DNA of 64,000 bases from Agelaius tricolor. Taxonomy: Eukaryota > Chordata > Aves > Passeriformes > Icteridae. Below the pieces are notes generated by a model. The model saw only the letters and a list, made by a program, of their open reading frames with translations, did not search any database and had not been told where the DNA came from. The stretch covers positions 83,911,001-83,975,000 of the forward strand of contig JALJCS010000002.1 in assembly GCA_023055355.1 (NCBI GenBank), read 5' to 3'. Both the position numbers and the translations under genes were made by a program. Positions 14,801 to 27,030 of this stretch are shown piece after piece (positions within the stretch are counted from its first letter, which is position 1; every line of letters starts with the position of its first letter).

Positions 14801-16857
14801 GGAAAGAATTTATGGATGCATAAATGCAGAAGTTTAATCCACTTCTGTGCTGGGAAACCCACTACACTGACATAGAAGTGGTTCTTCCATTGGGGAAAAA
14901 ATAATCTATTTATAAACAAGATCCCCTAGCTACAAATCTGTGGGAGAAGGATTTTAAATAAATCCCTGGTATAAGATGTTTTGCCTCAAATGTATTTTCT
15001 TGAAACAATAATTTTATAGCTAAATAATTTGTCTGAAAAACATTACTTGTGGGGTTGATTTTTTTTGTGTCTGTGTGTTTTACTGTGTAATATGCTAACA
15101 ATCAGTTCCATATGGTCTCCAGATACTCAATGATTTAAGGTTTCTGGGGTTTTCTATTTTACTTCCCTGCATACATACAAAAACACACTATAACATGCAT
15201 ATTTTTCTATCCCCTAAAATCATGTGTGGAATTACATTTTACTATTAAGTACCATCAGATCTTACATAGATAAGTATCAGAAATAGATAAATGTTCAGTA
15301 TGAGATGTAAACACTAAACCATTTTCTGCAGTTCATTTAAAGTAAAATATAGTCAAGGTGAAAATTTCTATGCATTTATAACCTTACTTTCAGCTGAATT
15401 AATCTGTCTCACATGCTATAGTACAGATAAAGCAGAGAAAGGAAGAAAGTTTTATACTGTGCCTTTTCACTCCTTTTTGTTTAACACAGGAACCACACAG
15501 AGAGAGGCTGTTTGTGAAACTCTTTCAGAGACCCAGGTCAGCAATCTGTGCCTACCTGGTGCACTGAGTAAACCCTGACATGGAGAGAAAGCAGCCTGTA
15601 GTGGGCAGAGGGGTGAGAGGGGAACCCCAGGTTTGCTCTAGATTGCCACTAGTTTAAAAAAGAGTGCTATATCCCAGCAGGGAGATTTTGACACTCTCAG
15701 GGGACTGTTCATCCTACCCTAAAACTGATCTAAGCGGGACTGCTGGAAAAGGGCTTTTTCTCACCCCACATCTCCAGGGAAACACGTTTGGTGGTTTTGC
15801 CTATAGAATTATTTGTTGTCAACTAGGGACTAAACTTTCAGCTGCTGCTCCTCGAGGAGATGTTAAGGAGCCCATCTGCCTCCCTACCAACTAAAGGACC
15901 AAGCAGAGTGCTGGGTCTGGCAGGGGCAGCAAGTCACCACCCACAGGGTGACCCATGGCAGTACAATCAGGCTGCTGCTGGTGCTACAGCACTTTCCTCT
16001 TCGGGCTCCTTCCCCACATCACTAATGTTTTTTCTCCTTTCTTTATTTTCAAGCTGATTCCTTCTTTGTTCAAAAAGTAATCAAAATCCTTGTAATTGCC
16101 CAGCTACTGTTTAATCTAGCTGACATTTATTGTCTTTAGTGTTAACATATTTGGGCAATCCGTCACAGATTTCTGTACTTGATCAATGCACACATTGTGT
16201 GCACTTAAAGGCTTAGCAAGGATTTTTATCCAGGACATTCAACAAGGCTGGGTCATGTGAGCTCCCTCTCAGTCATCCTCTATAGTCATCTTCCCAAATT
16301 TCCCTTCCCAATCTTCTTCAGCAAGCATCTTTTAATTCAGAATTTAAGACATTTCCCATGAAGGCAGACCAAAAAGTCTTCTAGCCCAGTGACAACAGGA
16401 CATATTGCTTCAAAGTGCACTCTTAGTAATTTTTCCCAGTCTCAGAGACTTACAAATTTTTTTCTGAGCCTTTTCTGATATCCCAATGCCCGGTTTAGAG
16501 GAAAGAGGCATGAAAGTGGCTTTCACACAATGTTGCATAGTGCTTGTGCAAGTCACTCAGCTACACCATCCTCCAAGTGTAAGATTCAAATAATTTTTCT
16601 TGAAATCTTGATTGTGACAGATCAGTAAACACAATAGAATACAAAGTTAGATGGATAAACATGTCCCAGTATATTAACTCATTACTCTAGTATGGCTGAG
16701 ATACTTATGACCCAGTGACACAAAACTGCAGTCTGTGAACATGCTGAAAAAGTGAAGAACTGGTGCTGAATCAATGTAAGTGCTGCTGAATCACCCTCAA
16801 GGAGTTCAGCACATTGCATCACATGGAATATTAATCCCAATATTTCCGGGTGGGACG
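11871..16857. other. No recognised gene
   Basis: AT-rich sequence, including an alternating TA-rich stretch near 12110-12190 and an A/T-only block near 14635-14700. No exon, RNA gene or clear repeat identified. Confidence 0.55.
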
Positions 16858-17240
16858 TGTCTGAGCTCGTCTGGCCCTCGCTGCTGGGCCAAAGGCGGCA
16901 GCTGTGGTGTTTCACCTCAGAGATACCTTTGGCCGGCTGGGTGCTGCAGCTGGGCACTCAGAACAAATCCAGGCACAGTAGAAACTCAGTTTACCTCTGG
17001 TGGAAAAGGTTCAGGCGACGGCGAAGAGAGAAAGGAGAGGATTCTGCCATAGAGTTTTAATCCAGAGTTTTATTCCAGGATGACAGACCTCTGAGTCTTG
17101 TAACAGCTCCCAACAGAATCCAGACCACATGGTCCCATCTCCTTTTAAGCCTGGGGACAGGGGGAGGGGAAAGGAGAGGTTGGCACACCTGGGATTGGGA
17201 TGGGTGAAACAGGAAATGGCATCACACTGCAACGGCATCA
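16858..17240 (-). mobile_element. Probable solo LTR, ERVK-like layout
   Basis: A GC-rich island in AT-rich flanks. In the minus sense it begins TGATGCCGTTGCAG, has a TATA-like CTTAAAAGG (17149-17141) and, about 70 nt on, AATAAA (17073-17068), followed by a CpG-bearing U5-like part ending near 16858. This spacing copies that of the intact provirus LTR, though the sequence is clearly different. No matching target duplication could be found by eye, so the ends are uncertain. Confidence 0.5.
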
Positions 17241-20200
17241 TCCTTAGTGATCAAAGAAAGTGAGGGGAGCTAAGACCAGCCAGCACTGCCAGCATCCCAC
17301 ACACACAAACCCTCCCACCACACACCACAGAGCACCACTGAGCAGACAGATAATATTCCATGGGAAACAAGAAGTTTCTGCTCACCACAAGCAGCACTGT
17401 GATTAGTGGGAGCATCAGAAGAATCCCTGCCAGCAGATGAACTCCTAGTCTATACTCTTTCCTAAGTAGATTTTTTAAGTACCACTTAAGCAAACAAACC
17501 ACTGTTCCTGGTTTGTCATATGAATAAGGGGAAATACTTCAAATATTATGCACACCAACTTCATTCCTGGGATTGCATTTAAATGCATCCTAGCTTTGAT
17601 GGCCATTTTTCTGTTCACCCACATCCATACCATTATCAACCAGAGGTTTTTTGCCCTACAAACTTCCTTTCCCAGATTTTGAGCAGGCAGCAGACTAGAC
17701 CTAAAGCCTATGCTGAACAGCATGGTCTTCAAATTAAACTCTGTCAATTATTTGAGTGACAGACTTCAATGTTGAGTCCCCCCACAATCACACAATTGGC
17801 TAAAAGCTCAGTGATGTTTGAAAAATTGGAATTCATTGTTTCTCAGGTAATGTGCTCTTGGTTCCACCCTGATCACTGTTATGCATGTTCAAATGCTGAA
17901 AGCAAGCAAAAACCTTTTCCCAGATAAAATAACCAGGGTAAATTTTTACTTATGACTAGATACACACTCTAAGTGTCAAAATTTGAAGCCAGTGCCACAG
18001 AGAAAAATGCTGTTCCAAATAGGCTTACAATTACCAGACTCTGAATAAACAACAATGGAACAATAAACTGTCAGATGGCAGCTAATCAGCACTGGGGAAA
18101 GCCTCCATTCCCAGACATGTCACATGGGTGGTTACAGGTGTAGTTATGGGAAGAGCTGCTGCAAATACTATCATGGTAAACCCCAGCAAAGCTCCAGACA
18201 TGCAAACACACTGCAAAGCTCCCATGAACAGGACAGGCAGAATAAGGAGTGAGAAAGGAAAAACAACTCAGTAGTTGTAGTCATTTTCCCAAGAGCCAAG
18301 AATAAAATATAGATCTTCCAAGTTCCATACTAAAGCCTTTTCCACCTTCCAATAGGGTCTTGCTGTTTACTGCTGTTTAAATTCTAAAGCCCAGCCTTAG
18401 TGTGAATTTCTGGAAAAGGGCTGGTTTTTCTTTTCTGTTGCTAGCACCCAGAGCAATAGTCAATGCCACTTGAAGTGAAGTATGTCCTCTTATCACTTCC
18501 TGACCTGAGAACGAGATTTGAGACCCCTCAACTTGGCATAAGAAAATTAATCCACTCAAAGATTTTTAAGTGGGATACTTGCCAACTCCTTCTTGACAGG
18601 GAGGAGTAAAAATAGCAAATATTTCAGTTCCCATAACCCATGTATCCTAAAGTATTGCTGGATTCTCTCTAATCTCCAGCCATAAGTAGCATGATTAATT
18701 GCAGTGGCAAGAACAGCAGGTATTCCTCACCAAATCTGCATGACAACGTTTTGTTAGTGTGTGAGAATGGAGTGAAGAACCAGCTGTTTATAGAAGAGTG
18801 ACCCTTCCTGTGCACATGTTCCAGCTGGGACCACACAATAAAGTTAAAACATGTAAGAACTCAACATTTTTGTCTATTTCCACAAATGCTTTGTGTGTAA
18901 CTTCACTCATTGTCTCTCCATATGTATCTATAATACCTTTTGCCCTATTTCTCTTCTGCACACAGCTGTATGATTTTAACTCACACCACTAATTGGAGAA
19001 GATTACTGATAGAAGTATTTTTATATACTTACTTTTTTATTACTAGGAAAGGAAAAGAGAAAATATCAAGAGTTCTCATTTAATCAAATGTTTGATTTCA
19101 ATTGTCCAGGTCAGTGAGTCTTTAATAAGGTTCCCTTGCCTGTGATGAACAGCTTGAGACCTGAGTTCAACCCTCAGTATGGACTTTGTGCACTTCATGA
19201 CAAACATATTTAAAATCTGTTCTGTTTCAGAATTCTCCCTTCTTCTGTGCCTTGACAGTTCCAAGGAAGGGAGGAAACTATAACAAACAGACACCATTTC
19301 AGTGGAGTATTTGGTCAGTTATGCTAGAAGTCCAAAAGGTATATAGCAGCCACCTACTGCTCCCATCACCAGAAGTGAGGAGCTGGTACCCCACACAAGA
19401 CTTCAGTTTCTGCCAGACCCAGAGTCCTCCACACGACCTGGGCAAGAGGTTTTGCAACCCTCTGACTACATCCCACTGGCCTCCTGTGGCCCTTGAAGCC
19501 TCTCCACTGTGTCTTCAAATGGAAAGTGTCTACTCCACATTATGGTGTTGGCAGCTCACTCTCCTTGTGGGATGGTGCACGGGGGTGTCTCAGAGCTGGA
19601 CAGAAGTCATCACCCTAATTGTCAACAGTGCAGAGAGACAGGAAAAGCCAAGGATAAGCAAGGAGAGGGGAGAATCCAGTCAGCAGAGTCAAATTCCTTC
19701 CAACCAACACTAGTTGGTGAAGCCTATCCCTGGCCTTATGGCTGCACGTGCAGTAGTAAACTTAAACCAGGCAGGGAACAGGCTTGAGTGGTATCTCATG
19801 ATCACCTCTACCCTCAACTCCAGATAACAGTGCTGGCCACAATGGAGAATTCATCCCAGTATGCATCTTTGAGCCACCTCATTTAAAGGGAAGGGTTTAG
19901 ACATACACTCATGAGTCATATTGTGAGGATATGCCCAGGTCAGAGAACAGTCCTGACTTATTGTCTTTAGTAGCATAGGTGTGGCCAAAGGGTGAGAACA
20001 CTGCATTCCTATCTCTATTTTTCTTGTAGCCTGCATCTAAAATGTATTTGAATTACTGCATCTCTTGCTCTTCACAGAGCACACCATAAAAACACATTAA
20101 ACTAAATTGCCTTCAAATCCATTCTGGAAGTGTATTTGGGATTGAAAGCTTTTTGCAGGAGCCCTGGACAGTCAGATTCAGTTGCTGCATTGGCATCCTT

Positions 20201-21451
20201 TGTTCCCTTGAGAGCCCAGGCACTCCCCAGCACACTTGCATGTCCACCAACACCACAGGTGAGCTCACAGTGCCCCACTAGCAGCCACAGCTGGGACACT
20301 TGGATGTTGCAGTCAGGGGTCCACTGAGAAGCTGACAAGGAGGGGGAAGTAGATCTTGCCCATTTAAAGTCTGCTAAATCAGTGTTGAACACGAGTGCTC
20401 TTCTGTATCTCATACGCCTCCGTGTGGCATTCAAAATGCAGATTATCTTTTCTGCTTCAGAAATGAAAGCTTCAGTAATCAGCAAGTCATTATTTGAATA
20501 GGCATGAGATGAATTCCTGCAGCTGACTTTTCGAATCTCTAATTTCCTCCTTGGTAGCTTTCATAAATGATAGTGAGACTGAAATGGATAGGTACCCTTC
20601 CTTGGAGGTTATTAAAGTAAATATAGCATTAACTGGATTTGGTCCCAGTGGAAGTGTACTTTGATCTCCAGTCTAGGTAATATTTCTCTTCCTCTCTTCA
20701 GATGTACTCTATCTGCTCTCTTTAGAAGTTACAATTGCAAGACCATCAGTTATTTAAAAGTCTGCCATGGCAGGATTTTAAAAGCAGACTCCAATGCAAA
20801 AGCTGTCTTTCTAAGGCTGAAGCTACACAATGCCCACAACCTTTTATTACACTAAGCACTGAAGATTTTCAAGAAAAAATAAGATAGAGCCCCTCAGTCT
20901 AGATACCCTTTATCTACTCCTTCCTGGAAAAACAAGATTTATGACTCCAAACTGAGCACAAAGGAAAATGAAGCACTGAGAAAGATTGGAGGATTCAATT
21001 TCAAAGAGAAACAGTGTAATGCTGTGTTCTCAAAAATATTTGGTATTTGTGAGCTAACCTTCACTAAAGATTAAATAATTCTCATTAAATTAAGCAGTGT
21101 TCAGTGTTGGACATGAGGTTGATTGAAAGGTTAGGATTCAGCACCTCCCTACTATCTCTATTCACAGACCATTCCTCCACATGAGCATCATGTTTCCTTG
21201 CATATAGTTTGTCTCATTGAGCCTTCTCTCAGTATTTTACTGCTTTCAAATCTTCCCTAAGTGCATATGATCTTAAAACCCTGGTTTTCATAATGAAAGG
21301 AACACAAAATGTTTCAGAAACACATAATGTGCTATGTCAGTTCCCCCCAAGACAGTGATTCCTTCTGTCTCCCTAAACATGGTGGAAGAACAAATTTGTG
21401 ACACCACATGTATGCAAAGCAGAAGGCTGGTGAATGCAGGAAAACAACTCA
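17241..21451. other. No recognised gene
   Basis: Non-coding sequence. A CA-rich pyrimidine/adenine stretch occurs at about 17295-17335. Longer open frames near 19250-19790 have no recognisable domain and look like chance. Confidence 0.55.
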
Positions 21452-21888
21452 TGATGATGCCTTAAGATTTTAGCCTGTATATTTTTCAAATCCTGTGCTG
21501 CATTAGTGCATAACTCTAAACTTCATATAAAGTGTTAACTACTGTCTTCACACTTTGGTCAGACAAAACAATTCCTCTGGGCCTAGAACCCAAGGACACC
21601 CTACAGTCTCAGGCTCCAAAAAGTATAAAAAAAGTGAATTATGGGGGAGTGAACTGGGGGAATATGGCTTCACAACCTGAACCTGTAATTGGAGAATTAA
21701 CCCCTGATATACAAGTAGACCAAACTTACATCTGTCTGAAAAATTTGTAACTGTTGTCTATCTTGGGTGTAGCCTCTGGGAGGCTTTTGGCTGCCCAAGG
21801 TGTATCTATTGAAGGCTTTTAATAAATACCCACTTTATTCTCTTAACTTTGTCTAGACTCTTTTCTAGGTAGCCACTCCAAGGCATCA
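21452..21888 (+). mobile_element. Solo LTR, ERVL type
   Basis: Runs from TGATGATGCC to AAGGCATCA. It carries TATAAAA (21624-21630) and AATAAA (21821-21826), followed by ttattctcttaactttgtct and an end in ctccaaggcatca, the style of avian ERVL LTR 3' ends. No internal retroviral sequence adjoins it, so it is a recombined solo LTR. The exact 5' end and the target duplication are uncertain. Confidence 0.6.
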
Positions 21889-24800
21889 ATGGAAAGGCTT
21901 CTACATCTCATGAGTGTTTTAATGACCTGCTAAAATCAGTCAAGATACTTTCACCTTTTTCCATTTATCTCCCTGGGTGAAAAGTCACAGATGTCTATCT
22001 GGGAACATGATATAATGTTCAGCCAAACATCAACACTGACATTCAGTTGGAGCCAGAAGGATGATGTGTCACATGTGCACAGCAGGAAAAGGAACTTTCC
22101 CCAAATCTTCAGTGTGAAGTTTTGTGCCCAGAGTTTAGAATAATTGCATTTCACAATGCTGCATCTCTGAGTGTCTCTGACTGGCAACAGATGATGTGAA
22201 TTAAACAGTAGATTACGTCAACACTGCCAGATGTTATGCTAACCGTGGCTCCTTCCCTTTGAGGAAACTTTGTCTCATGAAACTCCTGACTTGCTTATTA
22301 AAACAGTGATGAATACATAGCCAAGCTACAAACCTTGGGTCAGGAGTTTGAATTTTCTCTTCATCCAGAAGGATTGCAGATGTAAGTGGAGAAGAATATA
22401 TGGAGTTTTCCACACTAGAAGAATGGTGAATTCCCAAAAAGTATCTTGACAACAGCCAGGTCAGGTGATATGAGAAAGTTGTTGCAAGTCAGACTGACTG
22501 GTCCTGCCTCTGAATTTCCATTTGCTACTGCTTTTGTTTATCTGAAATTGACCATTTTGAGAAATGCTAAGTTATTTAATATATTGTCCATTTTCTTCTC
22601 TTTCTGTATGGTGCCTTGCACGTGAGAGGGGGGAGTGCCTACGTGCTCCTAGGTTCAAATTATTTCAGTATTTCTATTCTTGAACACCAGTGGAGGACCA
22701 AGGAGAGGAGATTTCCTCTCCACAAACAGCACACATTCGATCTGTCCAGTAAAGAAAAATAGAATCCCAATACCCACCTGGTGATGTCCTCCATGGCAGC
22801 ACTCACCCCAGTGGTGCTCCATGAACTTACCTCATCTGGCCTAGTCTGTGAAGTGAAACAGAGCCCACAGAGGAGACAAAGTTAAATCTGGAATGCATTT
22901 AGGCAGCATTATAGAAAGGCACTAAGCACAGCTGAAATGTAATGAGCACTCCAGAAAACCAGCTCAACAGCATTGATTAATTGCGCTCAGCCTTTTTAAA
23001 ATGAGATCTTCAGAATATCAGATCATCTCCAAATGGAGAGAAAACAACCAGCAATGAATAAAACAGCCAAGACAGTAGTAAGCTAGCTTCTAAAAACTGT
23101 TGGGATTTGAAAGAATGATACATTAACTCTGCTATTTAAGTGATTATTTTAACTGTGGCTCCCCATGGGTCTGATCCAAAGCTGACAGTCATCATCCAGA
23201 AACAAAGGCCTGTGGCTCCACTCTGAACTGGTGCTCCTTTGTGTAGTGAGCTCTGCTCTGTATGTGCCCCATAAATTACATCTGCACAGTTTTCTTACTA
23301 GCAAGGATGAGAAACATTACCAAGGTTGAAGCTTTGAGGAATAAAAAAATGTTGCTTATGGCTGTTCCATTGATATAGCAAGATGCAACAGGGTAAAACC
23401 AAAGTAAAAAAAATTTAGACTAAATCTCTGAGGAAAACAAAAAATCAAAACATGAAATAATATGTGTCAGACTGTTAAATATCCTCCCTAAACTAGAGAG
23501 AAAAATGCCCCTAAGTATTAAGAACCAGATTAGACAAGAAATTTGCCAATATGCTGCAAACAGTCTTCTCAATGGGGTAAGTGGTCTGAAGGGGTGCTTT
23601 ACAACTTTTGTGATCTGGTTATTTATATATAACCCATCTCCAGGATGGTCCCTCAAGAGAAACACACATCTTCTCCAAGGACTGCTGTCACCTCTAATTT
23701 TGGAGGCCATTTTCAAGAATTTGCCTTCCCTGCACACCACCTTAGAGCACAGAGGTGACAATCTGCTGCTGCCCCTTTGCTGCTGCTTAGAGGGGTGGGC
23801 TCTGAGAAGCCCTGCAGTTCCCTTATTTTCCCACTATTTATTCAGTGCACACACCATTGACTCATTAGCTAAGGTGCCATGCTGGCACACTGAAGCCTCA
23901 CAACCTTTTCCAGCCCATCTCAAGCCAACTCTGGCACCCTAGCAGCATATTCCCCATTGCTGGTGCACTGGTAGAGGATGTAATAGTTATTTTTCTTCAT
24001 AGTAGCTCATATGGTTCTGTGTTTTAGATTTGTGCTTGAAAGCAGTGTTGATACACCCTGACGTTTTTGTTATTGCTGAGCAGGGCTTACACAGCATCAA
24101 GGCCTTTTCTGCTTCTCATGCTGCCCTGACAGTGAGGAGGCTGAGGGTAGAACAGGAGCTGGAAGGGAGCACCAGGAGCTGGGAGGGAGCACAGCCAAGA
24201 CAGCTGACCCAACTGACCAAAGGATATTCCCTACTACACAGTGCTCAGCATATAAACGTGGGGAAAGAGGGAGGAAAAAGGCAATGCTTAAAGGTATGGT
24301 ATTTTGTCTTCCCAAGTAACCATTGCACATGATGAAGACCTGCATTCCTGGAAATGGCTAAACATCATTCTTCAGGTGGGAAGGGGCAAAAGAATTCCTT
24401 GGTTTACTTTGCATTCCTTACTTAGGTGCACAGCTTTTGCTTTACTTATTAAATTTCTTTATCTTAAGGCATGAATCTTCTTACTTTTACCCTCTCAATT
24501 CTCTCCCCCAGTGCACTGAGGGAAGAGTGAGCAAGAAACTCTGTGGGGCTGAGTTGTCTAGCAGCACTAAAACCCAATATCTGGTTACTCTGGCCTGACC
24601 CAGAAAGGATGTCATTCCACCCAATGAGCAGAGTCCCCATCAGTGTCCCTAATGAACATTGCAGGAAATTAAAGAATATGGGGAAATTTGTTTTTTGGGA
24701 GAATACCAAATTTAAAATAAAAAGCAGATTATAAACTTTGAACACATGTGACAAACTTTCCTGTGGGAACAGGAAATCTTGGTAAGGAGCATCAATACCA

Positions 24801-24908
24801 TGGGTTGAAACTTCTGTGTCACACAGACACAGCAGATTACAACAGAGGCAGCACAACATAGTAACTCAGCAAGAGCCTTTTGGGGCCATTTCCATGCTTA
24901 TCCATGTA
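21889..24908. other. No recognised gene
   Basis: Left flank of the provirus. A two-copy 20-bp direct repeat (aggagctggaagggagcac type) lies at about 24152-24192. No host exon is recognised next to the integration site. Confidence 0.55.
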
Positions 24909-24914
24909 TCATGG
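24909..24914. repeat. Target site duplication, left copy
   Basis: Reads tcatgg, directly abutting the TG terminus of the left LTR. It is identical to 33567-33572. Six-bp duplications are usual for alpha- and betaretroviral integrases. Removing the provirus and one copy gives a continuous pre-integration site. Confidence 0.93.
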
Positions 24915-25573
24915 TGTCCCAGTCTCTCTGCAAGCCTCTCGAGTCCCTGGGCCTTACCCGGGTCGGCAGAGAGTGGGGGGGGTAGCCCCACCACGGCCGA
25001 CTGCGGGGAGACACTCTCTGTGCCCCGAGGGTGCTGAGGGCACTCAGGCTGGTTGCCTTCGTTGCAGCAGAGACGACCGAGACGTCGGTGGAAGAGGAAA
25101 GGGGCCGACTCCCAGCAGGGGATATTCCAAGGTTTTATTAAGGAGTCCCGAGGGAGCTCCTATACCTCAGGGGGTCCTCCTGCCGAGAGCGCTGGGGGAT
25201 GTTCGAAGCTTACATTTAAAGGGGGGAGGAAACTAACATAGATAAAATCCTACTGACCAATAGGTATCTCTGGGGGATGGGTGCTGGGGGGACAGACATA
25301 CAAAGCAGAGTATGGGGCAGGACTTGGGGGGTTGACCCTTGGCCCCTGGCTAATCACTCGACAACTTGGACCGAAACTTCTCGGTAGGGGGCTGGGATGC
25401 CGAGGTGACTGGCAGAGAGCCAGGGTGGGGGTTTTGGAGATCTTATCCCAGGAAAGGGATAACACAAAAGGAGGGGGGGGGGGTGCAGTCTGGGATAAAC
25501 CATTTGGGAAAAACATGGGAATACAAAACCAACTACTTCAAGGTATTACAAAATATAAGAACGCACTACAACA
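24915..25573 (-). repeat. 3' LTR of the provirus (659 bp)
   Basis: The same sequence as the 5' LTR, with 11 rather than 10 C in the viral-sense homopolymer. It is preceded in the viral sense by a polypurine tract. Its AATAAA (25139-25134) would direct polyadenylation of viral RNA. The matching TATA-like motif is at 25215-25220 and the inverted CCAAT at 25257-25261, so it could also fire outward into the left flank. Confidence 0.95.
25134..25139 (-). terminator. Polyadenylation signal in the 3' LTR
   Basis: AATAAA on the minus strand, about 76 nt downstream of the TATA-like motif, in the position expected for the R region. The same hexamer in the 5' LTR is 33128-33133; how the promoter-proximal copy is ignored cannot be seen from the sequence. 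Confidence 0.75.
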
Positions 25574-25587
25574 TCTCCCTCTTTTCG
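25574..25587 (-). other. Polypurine tract
   Basis: In the viral sense CGAAAAGAGGGAGA directly abuts the TG of the 3' LTR, the place where plus-strand DNA synthesis is primed. The 54 bp between it and the env stop (25588-25641) hold nothing I recognise. Confidence 0.88.
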
Positions 25588-25641
25588 TTTAAATAAAAAG
25601 GGAAGAGGCACCTAAACATTAAATTTCAGCTCGGAGTGCTA

Positions 25642-26934
25642 TCAATCATCAGCAAACCAAGGCTGTTTTGTAAATTCTGCAGAGGTTTCTGTCCCTTCCT
25701 CAGAAGAGGTGGGAACAGTCACCTGATTGACCTCTAAAGGGGAAATAGCTTTCGAGATCAGTTTGGTCACAATGCTCTTGATGATCCCAAAACTGATCAA
25801 AATAACAAGAAGAACAAGCAAAACTAAAAATACAGATTTCAAAATGGATTTGACCCAGCCCGAGAGTCCCCATCCCTGAAAGAGTCCATCCATCCAGTCC
25901 GCTGTTTCTTGCTTGATGTCTTGGACCATTTGTTGCATCTTCCCGATGATTTTGTGGACATTTTCAGCTTTGGATGACAGATTCAGGCAACAGAGACCTT
26001 CAAACTCCTCACAACGATGATTATGTAGCAGGAGGAGAAAATCAATTGCAGCCCGATTTTGTAGGGTGGCTTGCCTTGTTGTTTCATCGTCTGCCAGGAG
26101 GTCTGAAAGTGCGGCTGATGTAATATTGGCCTGTTTAGCAACCCAACACTCTAGATGTGATAATTCGCCTAGAGCTTTAGCTGCAGACACCCATGGCAAA
26201 AACACGGTGATCGCAACCCCTTTTGGTTTGGACCAATGTACAATTTCAGAATCGCAATTTGGGTCCAGATTCTTTAAATCTCTCTTTTTGCGGGCCGAAT
26301 TGCGGGTGTTGGTTTTGGTTCGCCAATCCATAATTTGGGTTTTGTTGGGTGTAAACAGGCTCAGCTTTCCAATGGTGCATGGACCTCCGATTAGACGAGA
26401 GGGGATGCCTGCCCATGCCCTGTCCCCGCAAATGAGGAAAAACCCCTTAGGAAGGGCACGGGGCTTATTATCAGGGGTAGAAGGTATTCCTACTTGGGAA
26501 ATTTTCTTACACCAAATTTTTGCTGTATAATTCACTTTAAACTGTTTGACTTCATGGTACAAATCTACTTGATCTTTTGGTGTAAATGTAAACTGAACAC
26601 AATAGAATGCCTTGGCAGAACCAAGGAGTTCAAATTCTTGGGGTTCTTTTTCTGCTACTGCTTGTCTATCAATTAATTTTGACCAAGGGGATAACGGATT
26701 ATATACTGGGGGAAGGGGAGCAGCTAATGTTGGCGGAAACTCATCATATTTGGATGGGATCCCCACAAGGCAAGTGGACATCGGGTCAGACACAGAAGAG
26801 GCTGACAGGCAAATGTGGTCTTGGTTGAGGACTCTGGCGAGGGTGGTCCACACATTTGCTTGGGGCTGTGGAACAATCCACATCTGACCTGGATGGACGG
26901 CTGTCAACAGAAGCAACGGAAGGATGGGGCTCAT
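25642..26934 (-). CDS. env: Envelope glycoprotein, short, alpharetrovirus-type TM (430 aa)
   Basis: A membrane fusion glycoprotein precursor. It starts at ATG 26934 with A at -3. Signal peptide about 1-17; SU about 18-218, with cysteines 42, 55, 112, 142, 169 and 186 and possible N-glycosylation at 135 and 197; furin-type RKKR at 215-218; TM 219-430. The TM has an internal hydrophobic fusion-peptide region bracketed by C227 and C263, a heptad-like stretch, the LQNRAAIDF segment from 291 (immunosuppressive-domain position), CX6CC at 308-316, sugar sites at 270 and 318, a membrane span at about 361-388 and a tail of about 40 residues. The internal fusion peptide and CX6CC are alpharetroviral traits, not those of a typical betaretrovirus. 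SU is about half the usual size, and overall length is well below the roughly 600 aa common in these families, yet the frame is open and cleanly bounded. Confidence 0.93.
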   Translation of the reverse strand: MSPILPLLLLTAVHPGQMWIVPQPQANVWTTLARVLNQDHICLSASSVSDPMSTCLVGIPSKYDEFPPTLAAPLPPVYNPLSPWSKLIDRQAVAEKEPQEFELLGSAKAFYCVQFTFTPKDQVDLYHEVKQFKVNYTAKIWCKKISQVGIPSTPDNKPRALPKGFFLICGDRAWAGIPSRLIGGPCTIGKLSLFTPNKTQIMDWRTKTNTRNSARKKRDLKNLDPNCDSEIVHWSKPKGVAITVFLPWVSAAKALGELSHLECWVAKQANITSAALSDLLADDETTRQATLQNRAAIDFLLLLHNHRCEEFEGLCCLNLSSKAENVHKIIGKMQQMVQDIKQETADWMDGLFQGWGLSGWVKSILKSVFLVLLVLLVILISFGIIKSIVTKLISKAISPLEVNQVTVPTSSEEGTETSAEFTKQPWFADD

Positions 26935-26980
26935 TCTGATGACACCAGGGCTGAGTTCAGATCAAAGGAAAACACTAAAA

Positions 26981-27000
26981 CTGAAAATAAAAAGTGTTAG
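26981..27000 (-). promoter_or_regulatory. Putative env splice acceptor
   Basis: In the 98-nt gap between the pol stop and the env start the minus strand has a branch-point-like CCTAAC, then CTTTTTATTTTCAG ending at 26981. No AUG lies between this acceptor and the env AUG, so env would be the first good start on exon 2. Confidence 0.65.
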
Positions 27001-27030
27001 GGATGAGGTCCAGGTAACAACAATTTAACT

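Noticed and set aside
19252..19713. 153-codon plus-strand open frame
   Set aside because: No domain or family resemblance, and overlapping frames of similar length; considered random.
24880..25236. Open frames across the LTRs (also near 32967-33230)
   Set aside because: They are duplicated only because the LTRs are duplicated, and they run opposite to viral transcription.
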